Assembly (NCBI GenBank): GCA_947476295.1
Contig: CANJQC010000049.1
Location: 1 to 36,324, forward strand
DNA: 36,324 bases
Origin: Planctomycetaceae bacterium
GTDB taxonomy: Bacteria > Planctomycetota > Planctomycetia > Planctomycetales > Planctomycetaceae
Direction: 5' to 3'
This document shows positions 8,136 to 16,847 of this stretch, in pieces (positions within the stretch are counted from its first letter, which is position 1; the number at the start of each line of letters is the position of its first letter). The position numbers were made by a program, and so were the translations under genes. Under the pieces are notes generated by a model. That model saw nothing but the letters and a program-made list of their open reading frames with translations. It made no database searches and was not told the DNA's origin.

Positions 8136-10820
8136 ATGAAGATGGTGTGCAGGCACTATGTTTTCTGCGGCTCAACGCTGACACCGTCGGCCGCTCGCTG
8201 GGTGGCATGTTCCACATTCTTTCGGCTGGTGCTGATCGCACTCAGTACTGTTGTTGCCACCGAGACATCAGCCGACGAGCGTGATTTGACGGCAGCCGCG
8301 ACTGCCACCGTGGATTTTGCACGTGATGTGCAGCCCCTGCTGAAAGAACACTGCTGGTCATGTCATGGTCCGAACAAGCAGGAATCCGGGCTGCGGCTGG
8401 ATCGTCGCGATGCACTGCTGCAGGGCGGTGATCAGGGGCCCGCTGTCAAGGTCGGATCCAACGGCGAAAGTCGTCTGATCCATTACATCGCTGCCACGGA
8501 CCCGGAGAAAGTCATGCCTCCGGAAGGTGATCGCCTGTCAGCCGCTGCGGTGTCTATTCTGCGAGCGTGGATCGATCAGGGATGTGACTGGCCAGAATCC
8601 CTGGCTGATGCAGATATTCGCGGCCGCCACTGGGCGTATCAGCCGCTGCAGCGAGTGGCACCTCCCGTGACCGAGGGCACGAGCTGGGTGAAAAATCCGA
8701 TTGATCAGTTTATTCTGGAAAGGCAGCAGCAGCACCATCTAACGCCATCGCCGGAGGCCGATCGATATACACTGATTCGTCGCCTTTATCTGGATCTGCT
8801 GGGTCTGCCACCGAGCATCGAAGTCGTTGATGCATTCGTGGGGGATGCCAGACCGAATGCCTATGACCTTCTGGTCGATCGCCTGCTGGCTTCTTCACAT
8901 TTTGGTGAACGCTGGGGACGCCACTGGCTGGATATGGCTCGTTACGCGGATTCAGATGGCTACGAGAAAGATAATCCTCGCCCGGACGCATTTTTGTGGC
9001 GAGACTGGGTCATCAACGCCATCAATGCGGATATGCCGTTTGATCAGTTCACCATCGAACAGCTGGCCGGCGATTTGTTGCCCGGAGCCACACATCAGCA
9101 GCAGCTCGCTACAGCATTTCATCGACAGACACTGACGAATACGGAGGGCGGGACGGATAAGGAGCAATGGCGAGTTGAATCCTGTTTTGACCGCACAGAA
9201 ACCACCGGTGCGGTGTGGCTCGGACTGACCGTTGGATGCGCACGCTGTCATTCACATAAGTACGACGCGATTACTCAGAGAGAGTACTATCAGCTGTTTG
9301 CGATGTACAATAATGGCGACGAGCAGACGTTTGTGCTGCCGAAGTCGCCACAGGAAGTCGAAGCCTATGAAGCGGCGAAACCAAAACATGATGTCGCAGT
9401 CGCTCAGCTCACCACAAAGTTACAGGCCGAGCAGCAGAAGCTGCAGCCGGAATATGAAGTATGGCTCCTGAAGGCCAGAAATCAGATCGCAGCGGCGGTC
9501 GCCGGACAGGCTGCCGCGCCGGCCGATCCACCAGTTCCTGACAAGGTTCGTCAACTGCTGGAAGTGACTCCGGCTCAGCTGAACGACGAACAGCGTCAGC
9601 AGATTCTCGATCACTTCAGCACGCTGCAGCCGATCACCGCAGAGCTGGTGAAGTCACTGCAGGAACTGAAGAAGACAGAACCTGCAAAGCCTGAATGGAC
9701 AGTCCGCAGCATTGCTCAGCGAACGGCAGATCCGCGTCAGACATTCGTCCTGCGACGCGGCGAATTTCTGGAACCGATCAAAGAAACGGTGATTCACCCG
9801 GGAGGACTTTCCACACTGCCACCTCTGCGAGCCCGGCACGAAGGGGACCTAGCAGATCGTCTGGATCTGGCACGCTGGCTGGTATCCCCCAATCATCCGC
9901 TGACACCGCGAGTCACCGTCAACCATATCTGGCGACAGCTGTTTGGTGCAGGGATTGTGCGGACGGCGAATGATTTTGGAGTCCGCGGTGATCCTCCCAC
10001 CCATCCGGAGCTGCTGGACTGGCTGGCCAGTGAATTCATCGGTCGCCGTGGTGAAACGGATGATGTGCTGATCGTCGTTCCCTGGTCGCGAAAGGCACTG
10101 ATCCGACTGATTGTGACCTCCGCAACGTACCGGCAGGCATCACACCATCGTCCTGAACTCCGAGAAGCCGATCCCGCGAACATCTGGCTGGCGCGACAGA
10201 ATCGACTGCGAGTTGAAGGTGAGATCGTCCGCGATCTGAGTCTGTCTGTGGCGGGTTTGTTTTCGAATCGCATTGGCGGTCCGAGCGTTTATCCTCCACT
10301 GCCACCGGGCATCGCTGAACTGAGCTATTCCAACAACTTCAAATGGCAGGTGTCGGAAGGAGCAGATCGTTACCGTCGAGGCATGTATACATTTTTCAAG
10401 CGGACAGCGCCTCACCCCAATCTGACGATGTTCGACTGCCCGGACGCCAATCTGACCTGTGTGGAACGGCGAACGTCGAATACGCCACTGCAGGCACTGA
10501 CGGTCCTGAACAACGAAACCTTTGTGGAAACTTCTCGTGCCTTCGCGAAGCGACTGCTGCAGGATTCTGCGGCCAGCGATACAGATCGGCTCACAAAGGC
10601 GTTTCGCCTGTGTGTCGCGCGAACGCCCGAGGAATACGAACTCCTTTCACTGGCAGAACTGCTGGAAAAATCGCGAAACTGGTACCACGATCACTCGGAG
10701 GCTGCCCTGCAGCTTGTATCGACGGACGGCACAGCGGAGGTCACTCCGGCAGAAAACGCAGCCTGGATCTCAACGGCCCGCATTCTGGTCAATCTGGACG
10801 AATTTATTACGCGAGAATAG
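8136..10820 (+). CDS. PSCyt1-DUF1549-DUF1553 cytochrome-type planctomycete protein
   Basis: This protein of about 894 residues has a basic N-terminus and a hydrophobic export segment (about 27-45). A PSCyt1 c-type haem domain follows (VDFARDVQPLLKEHCWSCHGP, CxxCH at about 73-77, possible axial Met in KVMPPEG). Next is DUF1549/PSCyt2 (about 185-400: NPIDQFI, RRLYLDLLGLPP, HFGERWGRHWLDMARYADS), which contains a second CxxCH in GCARCHSHKYD (about 368-372). A coiled middle region and DUF1553/PSD1 (about 590-860: TPRVTVNHIWRQLFG, FGVRGDPPTHPELLDWLA) complete it. Such proteins are very abundant in planctomycetes; a link to polysaccharide degradation or electron transfer has been suggested, but the reaction is not established. 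The ATG at 8136 is chosen because AGAAGGAA lies 5 bases upstream; GTG at 8133 is also possible. The DUF1501 gene follows after 51 bases, so the two are probably co-transcribed. Confidence 0.9.
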   Translation: MKMVCRHYVFCGSTLTPSAARWVACSTFFRLVLIALSTVVATETSADERDLTAAATATVDFARDVQPLLKEHCWSCHGPNKQESGLRLDRRDALLQGGDQGPAVKVGSNGESRLIHYIAATDPEKVMPPEGDRLSAAAVSILRAWIDQGCDWPESLADADIRGRHWAYQPLQRVAPPVTEGTSWVKNPIDQFILERQQQHHLTPSPEADRYTLIRRLYLDLLGLPPSIEVVDAFVGDARPNAYDLLVDRLLASSHFGERWGRHWLDMARYADSDGYEKDNPRPDAFLWRDWVINAINADMPFDQFTIEQLAGDLLPGATHQQQLATAFHRQTLTNTEGGTDKEQWRVESCFDRTETTGAVWLGLTVGCARCHSHKYDAITQREYYQLFAMYNNGDEQTFVLPKSPQEVEAYEAAKPKHDVAVAQLTTKLQAEQQKLQPEYEVWLLKARNQIAAAVAGQAAAPADPPVPDKVRQLLEVTPAQLNDEQRQQILDHFSTLQPITAELVKSLQELKKTEPAKPEWTVRSIAQRTADPRQTFVLRRGEFLEPIKETVIHPGGLSTLPPLRARHEGDLADRLDLARWLVSPNHPLTPRVTVNHIWRQLFGAGIVRTANDFGVRGDPPTHPELLDWLASEFIGRRGETDDVLIVVPWSRKALIRLIVTSATYRQASHHRPELREADPANIWLARQNRLRVEGEIVRDLSLSVAGLFSNRIGGPSVYPPLPPGIAELSYSNNFKWQVSEGADRYRRGMYTFFKRTAPHPNLTMFDCPDANLTCVERRTSNTPLQALTVLNNETFVETSRAFAKRLLQDSAASDTDRLTKAFRLCVARTPEEYELLSLAELLEKSRNWYHDHSEAALQLVSTDGTAEVTPAENAAWISTARILVNLDEFITRE

Positions 10821-10871
10821 TGGTTCGGGTTCTGCTGCCTTAACTGCTGCCTGAAGAAAGAATTTGGAACC

Positions 10872-12368
10872 ATGAACTTTCGTGAACAGTTCGCCTCTCG
10901 TGCTCGACGTGACTTTCTGACGACTTCCGCCAGTGGACTGGGGTTGGCTGCATTAACATCAATGCTGAATGCCGACGGTCTGATGGCGCGGACGGACGCT
11001 GCGGAATCGGCAGTCGCTGCAGGCACTCCCATGGCCGTGCGCGCCCCGCACTTTGCCCCCAAAGCAAAGAACTGTATTTTCTTTTTTCAGGCCGGTGCTC
11101 CCTCTCAACTGGATCTGTTCGACCCAAAACCTCGTCTGAATGAGCTCAATGGTCAGCCACTGCCAAAGGAGATGGTCGAGAAAGTTCGCTTTGCCTTCAT
11201 CCAGAAAGAATCTGCTGTCCTGCTGGGTTCGCCACGACGCTGGTCGAAGCATGGCGAGTGCGGCATGGATTTTTCAGACTTCCTGCCCAACATCGCCACC
11301 TGCGCGGACGACATCCTGATGGTACGTTCGATGGTGTCTGAGCAGTTCAATCATCATCCCGGCCAGTTGCTGCTGAGCTGCGGGCGTGCTTCGTTTGGTC
11401 TGCCGACGATCGGTAGCTGGCTGACGTATGGGCTGGGAACAGAGTCGCAGAACCTGCCCGGATATGTCGTGCTGAACAGCGGACGCGGATCCAGTGGAGG
11501 AGCGTCGCTCTGGTCCAGTGGCTTTTTGCCATCTCATTATGCAGGAGTGCTATTTCGCAATAAGGGCGAAGCGGTTCTGAATCTGGAGAACCCGGCTGGT
11601 CTGCCCGCAGAACTGCAGCGACAGGGGCTGGATACGTTGAAGGTGCTCAACGAAGGTCGCCTGGCCGAGATGCAGGATTCAGAGATTGCCAGTCGGATAG
11701 CCAGCTACGAACTGGCCTTTCGGATGCAGTCAGCCGCACCAGAACTCATCGATCTGAGCGGCGAGACTGCGGCGACACTGGACGCTTACGGCATCGATCG
11801 TCCGCAGCATCCTCAGGCTACGGGGCGCGGGAACTTTGACAATCCGCATCTGTCGTTTTCGCGCAACTGTCTGCATGCTCGGCGGATGGTGGAACGTGGC
11901 GTTCGATTTGTGAATGTGATTTACGAAGCGTGGGATCAGCACAGCAGTCTGGAAGGTGACCTGCGTTACAACACCTGGGTTGTGGACCAGCCGATTGCCG
12001 CGCTCATTCGCGATCTGAAACAGCGAGGACTGTTTGAGAGTACGCTGATTGTCTGGGGAGCGGAATTTGGACGAACTCCTCTGGGAGAGAATCGCGGGGG
12101 CCGAGACGCCAATACCGGTCGTGACCATCATCCGTTTGCATTTACCTTGTGGATGTGTGGCGGTGGGATCAAAGGCGGTCAGATCTATGGTGCCTCCGAC
12201 GATATCGGCTGGGGGGTGGCCAAAGATCCGGTTCACATGAACGATCTGCAGGCTACGTTGCTGCATCTGTTCGGGCTCGATCACTTGAAACTGACACATC
12301 GTCATCAGGGCAGAGATTTTCGACTGACCGATGTGGCTGGTCATGTTGTTCAGCCATGGCTGGCGTAA
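10872..12368 (+). CDS. DUF1501 family protein, Tat-exported
   Basis: This 498-residue protein has a twin-arginine-like N-terminus (RARRDFLTTSASGLGLAAL, about residues 12-30), so folded export is likely. The body matches DUF1501, a family distantly related to sulfatases and alkaline phosphatases: FFFQAGAPSQLDLFDPKPRL, MVRSMVSEQFNHHPGQLLL, ARRMVERGVRFVNVIY, DQHSSLEGDLR, WGAEFGRTPLGENRGGRDAN, GRDHHPFAFTLWMCGGGIKGG. The late conserved His and Asp residues (GRDHHP and AEFGRTP segments) are the type expected to bind metal. It lies directly downstream of the PSCyt1/DUF1553 gene, the standard pairing in planctomycetes, so the two products probably act in one envelope process. The substrate is not known for the family. 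Confidence 0.9.
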   Translation: MNFREQFASRARRDFLTTSASGLGLAALTSMLNADGLMARTDAAESAVAAGTPMAVRAPHFAPKAKNCIFFFQAGAPSQLDLFDPKPRLNELNGQPLPKEMVEKVRFAFIQKESAVLLGSPRRWSKHGECGMDFSDFLPNIATCADDILMVRSMVSEQFNHHPGQLLLSCGRASFGLPTIGSWLTYGLGTESQNLPGYVVLNSGRGSSGGASLWSSGFLPSHYAGVLFRNKGEAVLNLENPAGLPAELQRQGLDTLKVLNEGRLAEMQDSEIASRIASYELAFRMQSAAPELIDLSGETAATLDAYGIDRPQHPQATGRGNFDNPHLSFSRNCLHARRMVERGVRFVNVIYEAWDQHSSLEGDLRYNTWVVDQPIAALIRDLKQRGLFESTLIVWGAEFGRTPLGENRGGRDANTGRDHHPFAFTLWMCGGGIKGGQIYGASDDIGWGVAKDPVHMNDLQATLLHLFGLDHLKLTHRHQGRDFRLTDVAGHVVQPWLA

Positions 12369-12547
12369 GTTCTGTGGCAGCAGTGCATTGTTAACTGTAG
12401 GCCCGGGGGCAGGTTGGAATTCTCGCCGCCGCCGGGACACCGCAGGGTGATAAGCTCCTGGCCGCTGCTCGATATATTTTGACACGGCAGCAATCCATCA
12501 GGGCCGCTCGATAATTCATGTTTGCGTTTCGCGTGGGAAAACTATCG

Positions 12548-13579
12548 ATGACCCAAAAAACCTTTGCGCCAGTGAGGATCGGCGTTATCGGGCTCGGTCG
12601 TTTCGGGCGGCTTCATTCATTGACGCTCGCCGAACTCGCAGAAGCCGAGCTGGTAGCCTTGGTAGCACGGAGGCGGGAAAGCCTCGATGCATTGGCTCAG
12701 GAGCTGCCGGGTGTGCGAGGCTGGACCAGTCTGACGCAGGCGATCGAGGAGTCCGACGCAGAGGCCTGGGTCGTGGCCTGCAGCACTTCGTCGCATGTGT
12801 CCGTGGCAAAGGCCCTGCTCGAAAAAGGAAAAACGGTGCTCCTCGAAAAGCCGATCGCGGACAACCTTATCGAGGCCCGGAGTCTTGCTTCACTCGTACG
12901 GCCGGACTCCGCAAATCTCATGATGGGGCACATCGTGTTGTTCAACAGTGAGTTCCAGCAATTGTGCAGTGTAGCGAGACAGAATGGACCGATCTCGTAC
13001 ATCGACTGTGTACGCCATCGCCCCGCCAGCATCGTCAGAGATTTCCCAGGCGAGAATCCATTGCATGCCGTGATGGTCCACGATCTCTATGCCGCGCAGG
13101 TGCTGCTCAATCGTGCCGAGCCGGATTATTTCAACTCGCAATACCATCGTACCGGAGGCGGTGACATTGACCTCGCTCTGGCGCAGCTCGGGTGGAGCTG
13201 CGGTGCTGTTGCGTCGTTCGCCGCCTCGTACCTGACTCCCTCTGGAATGCCGCCCCGAGGTTTCGACAGGACTGAAGTCTTCGGGGAAGGCTGGTCGGCT
13301 CGCATTTCAACGAATCCCAGACCAATCGAAGTCTGGCATTCACAGGCTTCTTGGCCTTTGGCGCTGGAGATCCGGACGGACCCGCCCAGCGGAATGATGG
13401 CGGAACAACTCCGCTGTTTTTGTCGCGTCGTGCGAGGGTTGCAGTCAGTGCCTATGGGAGCGACCTATGGGGATGCAATCCAAATCCAGAGCTGGATGGA
13501 AAAACTAAGTGAAAGTCCGCAGTCTCCAGGCCGAGTGATCCCACCGGATCTTCCACGTGCGCGTCGAAGCCGGCGCTGA
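12548..13579 (+). CDS. Gfo/Idh/MocA family NAD(P)-dependent oxidoreductase with a chimeric C-terminus
   Basis: The N-terminal Rossmann fold is clear: [15 protein letters not shown] (GxGxxG) close to the start, and [10 protein letters not shown], the EKP motif typical of Gfo/Idh/MocA dehydrogenases of sugars and inositol. The C-terminal domain has [13 protein letters not shown], where family members carry the His/Asp of the active site (HxxGGGxxxD-type; here [11 protein letters not shown]). ATG 12548 places the fold about 8 residues from the start; ATG 12518 is an in-frame alternative with a less natural leader. Leucine is often CTC and glutamate often GAG, unlike the CTG/GAA-rich neighbours, which hints at foreign origin. 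The last ~20 residues, after about MEKLSES, read through DNA that on the other strand encodes a deacetylase, so the natural C-terminus was probably replaced. The substrate cannot be assigned. Confidence 0.82.
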   Translation: MTQKTFAPVRIGVIGLGRFGRLHSLTLAELAEAELVALVARRRESLDALAQELPGVRGWTSLTQAIEESDAEAWVVACSTSSHVSVAKALLEKGKTVLLEKPIADNLIEARSLASLVRPDSANLMMGHIVLFNSEFQQLCSVARQNGPISYIDCVRHRPASIVRDFPGENPLHAVMVHDLYAAQVLLNRAEPDYFNSQYHRTGGGDIDLALAQLGWSCGAVASFAASYLTPSGMPPRGFDRTEVFGEGWSARISTNPRPIEVWHSQASWPLALEIRTDPPSGMMAEQLRCFCRVVRGLQSVPMGATYGDAIQIQSWMEKLSESPQSPGRVIPPDLPRARRSRR

Positions 13580-14165
13580 CAATGATCAGATCGGGATTAA
13601 TTGAATCGGCGGCGAGTGTCAGCAGATTCTCAAAAGCCGACAGATAGTCGAGTCGGGAAATACCAAACTGCAGTGGCAGATTGAACGTCGTTCCCAGGCC
13701 GGAGCCGCTTCCGGTTTCAGAGCGACGGCCTGTCCCCGGATAAAACGGAAAACGATGAGCCGAAAAGAATCCAACTTGTTCGTCTTCATAGAAAACATCT
13801 TGGGTCCCATTGCCGTGATGCACGTCCCAGTCCACGACCAGCACGTGATCCAGACCAAGTCGCTGTACGGCGACTCGTGCGGCAATCGCTGCGTTCCCGA
13901 GCAGACAAAAACCCATCGGGCCGTCAGGGACCGCATGATGTCCAGGTGGTCGCACCAGACACAACGCATTGGAATCGACGCCATTGATGACTTTTGACAC
14001 TGCATCCACGGCCGCGCCAGCCGCGAGAATCGCCACATCGGAGGACTCGGCACTCATCACCGTATCGACTTCAATTCGACCGCCGCCGGCCTTTGAAAAC
14101 TCACGAATGCTGTTCAGATGACATTCCGAATGGACTCGCAAAATATCTTCATCTGCAGCCAGCAC
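13452..14165 (-). pseudogene. Histone-deacetylase-like (HDAC/AcuC/acetoin-utilisation family) gene remnant, truncated at both ends
   Basis: The open frame (GTG at 14165, 237 residues) covers only the middle of the arginase/deacetylase fold: [29 protein letters not shown] (His76-His77), [17 protein letters not shown] (zinc ligands Asp114, His116) and [17 protein letters not shown] (Asp201). Homology stops at about 13512. The expected following ~80 residues, including the GGY segment with the catalytic Tyr, are replaced by about 20 unrelated residues that lie antisense to the end of the oxidoreductase gene. Upstream, a TGA in the same frame lies about 54 bases before the GTG, and the usual N-terminus with its HPERPERL-type motif is absent; only about 70 bases separate this frame from the next gene. 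Without the Tyr it is unlikely to be an active deacetylase. Loss at both ends is seen; the mechanism is inferred. Confidence 0.8.
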
Positions 14166-14234
14166 GGCATTCTGTTCCGAGCAACGCAGGAGCCAGCGTG
14201 CGTGAAGTCGGGGTCACTGAAATACAGATCATGT

Positions 14235-15662
14235 TTAAAGATCAGTTGACCTTTGGGGACAGATGCCGCGAGAGACGAAAGTTAACAACGACTGCCAGCC
14301 GACTGCGGCGATAATGCAGACAAACGGCATCACCGGAGCGCGCATGCGGGTGTCGGTCCAGTACACAGCATGCAGCAGCATGAATGAAAGCACGACCAGC
14401 CACAGGTCTGCGAGACTGTGGTGAGACGGAATGCATCCCTTGTTGTCGAGTGTCAGTAGATGGCGACATGCAGGAATCCCACGAACGGTCGCTGCAAACA
14501 CACCGATCCCGATGAGCCCATACCAGACCGCAATCAACGCTGTGACAGGTTGCGGCATGCCATCGGGCAAGCCTGGCGTGATCGCGCAGAATCGGCGCAG
14601 CCGCAGCAGGCACGATTTGACAAAACTTATCGGATGAGCCTTCATCGCAGCAATGGCTTGCTGATAGTACCATGCATCCTGAGCTGGTTCATTGCCAGCG
14701 GGAATGCTTTGTGCCGCCGCATCAGCAATCATCCTCTTCTGCCATGCGTCCAGTTGTGGTCCGGGCCATGGAAACGGAATGTCGCCGTCAATCACGTCGC
14801 GATAAAAATCCGGATTGTTTCCCAGAGCGAGTGTGTAGCCGCCGTGCGTCGTCGCGGGAATGAACTTCCCAAATTGCACGGCATTTCGAATGATCCACGG
14901 CGAAATAGTAACGGCTGCGGCGACCATTGGAAGAATTGCAATCGCGACGTTTTTGCGGAAGTCTGAGGAACCATTCAAACAGAGCATCAGTCGCCGCAAC
15001 ACCAATATCGCGCACGACACGAGCAAAATTGGTCGCACCAGCGAACCGAGACCAAAAAGGATGCCTGACAGAATCAGCCAGCCAATCGCGTTCCTGCGAG
15101 TCTGGATGTTGCCTCCTGTGACCTTTAGTTCCTTCCCTTCTCCCCCGAGATCGGGGGAGAAGGTGGCCGCAGGCCGGATGAGGGGGTTGAGGGCATCGAC
15201 AGCATTCAGAGCTACAACCGCTGCCGTCAGCATTGCCGCCGCAGGGACTTCGGTCATCGGCAGAATTGTGTAGCGAACCAGCAGTGGGTCGAATGCTGTG
15301 ATCGCTGTGGCGATCATCGAAACACGCTGCGACAATTGAAGTTGTCGGCAAAGAACCCATGTCAGCCAGATGATAGCGATGCTGCACAAACCGTTGATGA
15401 TGGCGACACAGGCCGCACTCGGCAGTCCAAACACCCGCAGCGCAGCCACCACGATTGGGTAAACTGGCGGACGAAATGCGGTGGGACGATGCGTAGACGG
15501 CCCGGAAAATCCTTCGCCATTGGCCACCATTTCCGCGTGTGCCAGATAACCATCGTTGTCGGCCGTCAGATGTGCGGGATAAATCCAGCCTCCGCCAAGT
15601 CGTACGGCGATCCCGAGAATCATCAGTATCATCAGGATCATCAGGACGGACGAAATTCGCAT
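14235..15662 (-). CDS. Polytopic membrane glycosyltransferase, GT39/ArnT-like
   Basis: The protein has many hydrophobic helices (roughly ten), with a first TM segment at the start, followed by a loop containing LTADNDGYLAHAEMVANGEGF and HRPTAFRPPVYPIVVAAL. This is the acidic loop and Pro-rich pattern of GT-C glycosyltransferases of the PMT/ArnT (family 39) type, which use lipid-phosphate sugar donors. FDPLLVRYTILPMTEVP is a second typical loop. Between two TM helices a stretch of about 25-30 residues (LNPLIRP...LKVTGGN) is encoded by a palindromic repeat insertion, described separately. The start at 15662 (MRISSVLMIL) puts the first helix at the N-terminus; the frame stays open to an ATG at 15785. 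The gene ends 69 bases before the deacetylase remnant. The acceptor is unknown, probably cell-envelope glycan, lipid or protein. Confidence 0.75.
   Translation of the reverse strand: MRISSVLMILMILMILGIAVRLGGGWIYPAHLTADNDGYLAHAEMVANGEGFSGPSTHRPTAFRPPVYPIVVAALRVFGLPSAACVAIINGLCSIAIIWLTWVLCRQLQLSQRVSMIATAITAFDPLLVRYTILPMTEVPAAAMLTAAVVALNAVDALNPLIRPAATFSPDLGGEGKELKVTGGNIQTRRNAIGWLILSGILFGLGSLVRPILLVSCAILVLRRLMLCLNGSSDFRKNVAIAILPMVAAAVTISPWIIRNAVQFGKFIPATTHGGYTLALGNNPDFYRDVIDGDIPFPWPGPQLDAWQKRMIADAAAQSIPAGNEPAQDAWYYQQAIAAMKAHPISFVKSCLLRLRRFCAITPGLPDGMPQPVTALIAVWYGLIGIGVFAATVRGIPACRHLLTLDNKGCIPSHHSLADLWLVVLSFMLLHAVYWTDTRMRAPVMPFVCIIAAVGWQSLLTFVSRGICPQRSTDL
15131..15194. repeat. Palindromic REP/MITE-like element inserted in frame in the glycosyltransferase gene
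   Basis: Two adjoining hairpins are present: a perfect 13-bp inverted repeat (15136-15148 and 15151-15163, 2-base centre) and GGCC-GCA-GGCC (15165-15175), followed by CCGGATGAGGGGG. On the - strand this reads CCCTCATCCGGCC...CACCTTCTCCCCC, a pattern I recognise as a dispersed palindromic repeat in several bacterial lineages, usually between genes. Here it lies inside an open frame and adds about 21 residues without a stop. Confidence 0.8.
15619..15645. repeat. 9-bp tandem repeat, three copies, in the glycosyltransferase's first membrane helix
   Basis: ATCATCAG(T/G) is repeated three times with exact 9-base period. On the - strand it encodes LMI-LMI-LMI in the first transmembrane segment. Length changes by whole units would stay in frame. 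Confidence 0.8.
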
Positions 15663-15919
15663 AGAATGGAGTCTAAGCAGACGAACGAGGGAACGGCAAA
15701 TGACCGCAGTCGAGAAGGATCGGTCGATTCCGTTCGGCGTTACAAATCGCACAATCGCGCAAATCGGTCTGTTGCTTTTTGGCAACGTTCAGGAGAATGC
15801 AATCCGGTCCGGCTAAAGACGTCATTTGACGTACGCTGAATGCAGCAAACCGGGCTGGCGTTGTTGCTGTGCGAGGTTGCGTATGTTTTTTGAGTCTGCG
15901 TTGTGCCGGAGTGCCGTCC

Positions 15920-16600
15920 GTGAAAGAGTCGTTTGCGTATCTGATTGATCTCGTACTGCATCTGGATAAGCATCTATCGACGCTGTCCACTTCGCTCGGC
16001 AGTTGGCTGTATGTGATCCTGTTTGCGGTTGTTTTCTGCGAAACCGGATTGATCGTCACACCATTTCTTCCAGGCGACTCGCTGCTGTTTGCTGTCGGAG
16101 CACTCGTGGCGTTACCCGAAGCTGGGCTAAGTCTGCCGCTGATTTTCGTACTGCTGACCGTCGCTGCGATTCTGGGAGACGCCGTGAATTATCGAGTTGG
16201 CCGAATGATCGGCCCAAAAATCTTCCGAAGTGAAAAATCTTTGCTGCTTAATAAAAATTATCTGTTGAAGGCTCAGCGGTTCTACGAAAAACACGGCGGC
16301 AAGGCCATTTTCCTTGCACGCTTCGTTCCCATCGTACGCACATTTGCGCCTTTCGTCGCTGGCGCTGGCAAGATGAACTACTTTCGATTCTGGATGTTCA
16401 ATGTCAGCGGAGCAATCATTTGGGTGGGAATGTTTCTGGTCGGTGGCTATCTGTTCGGGAATCTTGCGATCGTGAAAAGGTACTTCTCGCTCGTCATGCT
16501 GGGCATTATTGTTGTTTCGGTCCTGCCCATCGCCTTTGAATGGTGGAGAGACAGAAAACAGACAAAGACGGCGAACGCTTCCAATTCTTCCATCGTCTAA
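15920..16600 (+). CDS. dedA: DedA family membrane protein
   Basis: This protein of about 226 residues closely follows the DedA/SNARE-associated (VTT) family. It has an N-terminal LIDLVLHLDKHL, then FCETGLIVTPFLPGDSLLFAVGAL, GDAVNYRVGRMIGPKIF, FYEKHGGKAIFLARFVPIVRTFAPFVAGAGKMNYFRFWMFNVSGAIIW and C-terminal TM helices. The conserved acidic (FCETG, PGDSLLF) and basic (ARFVPIVRTFAPF) residues needed by the family are present. Family members are lipid scramblases or transport undecaprenyl phosphate or similar lipids in the inner membrane. GTG 15920 is chosen because it aligns with the start of well-known DedA proteins; the frame is open upstream to an ATG at 15869. It is divergent from the glycosyltransferase gene, so both may use promoters in the ~260 bases between them. 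Confidence 0.88.
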   Translation: MKESFAYLIDLVLHLDKHLSTLSTSLGSWLYVILFAVVFCETGLIVTPFLPGDSLLFAVGALVALPEAGLSLPLIFVLLTVAAILGDAVNYRVGRMIGPKIFRSEKSLLLNKNYLLKAQRFYEKHGGKAIFLARFVPIVRTFAPFVAGAGKMNYFRFWMFNVSGAIIWVGMFLVGGYLFGNLAIVKRYFSLVMLGIIVVSVLPIAFEWWRDRKQTKTANASNSSIV

Positions 16601-16847
16601 AGTCGCTTCATTGCATGGAAAGTCACGATGCCGCGAAGACTTGGTCGAAAATGTGGTTTCCAGGATCAATTCAGAGGAAAGAGACTCTGTTTGGGTGGCC
16701 ACCCGCTCATTGAGGCGACTCCGGAGAATTGCCGATGTGATTCGTGCCGTCGATGCCATCGCGTCCATGGGACCGTCTGATCCATCATGGAAGTCAACGA
16801 TGACCTGCTGGTCAACGTTTCTGTGCCAGGAAAATTCCGCTCACAGA

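Noticed and set aside
11730-12485. 251-residue frame on the - strand
   Set aside because: It is antisense to the conserved C-terminal half of the DUF1501 gene and has no motif.
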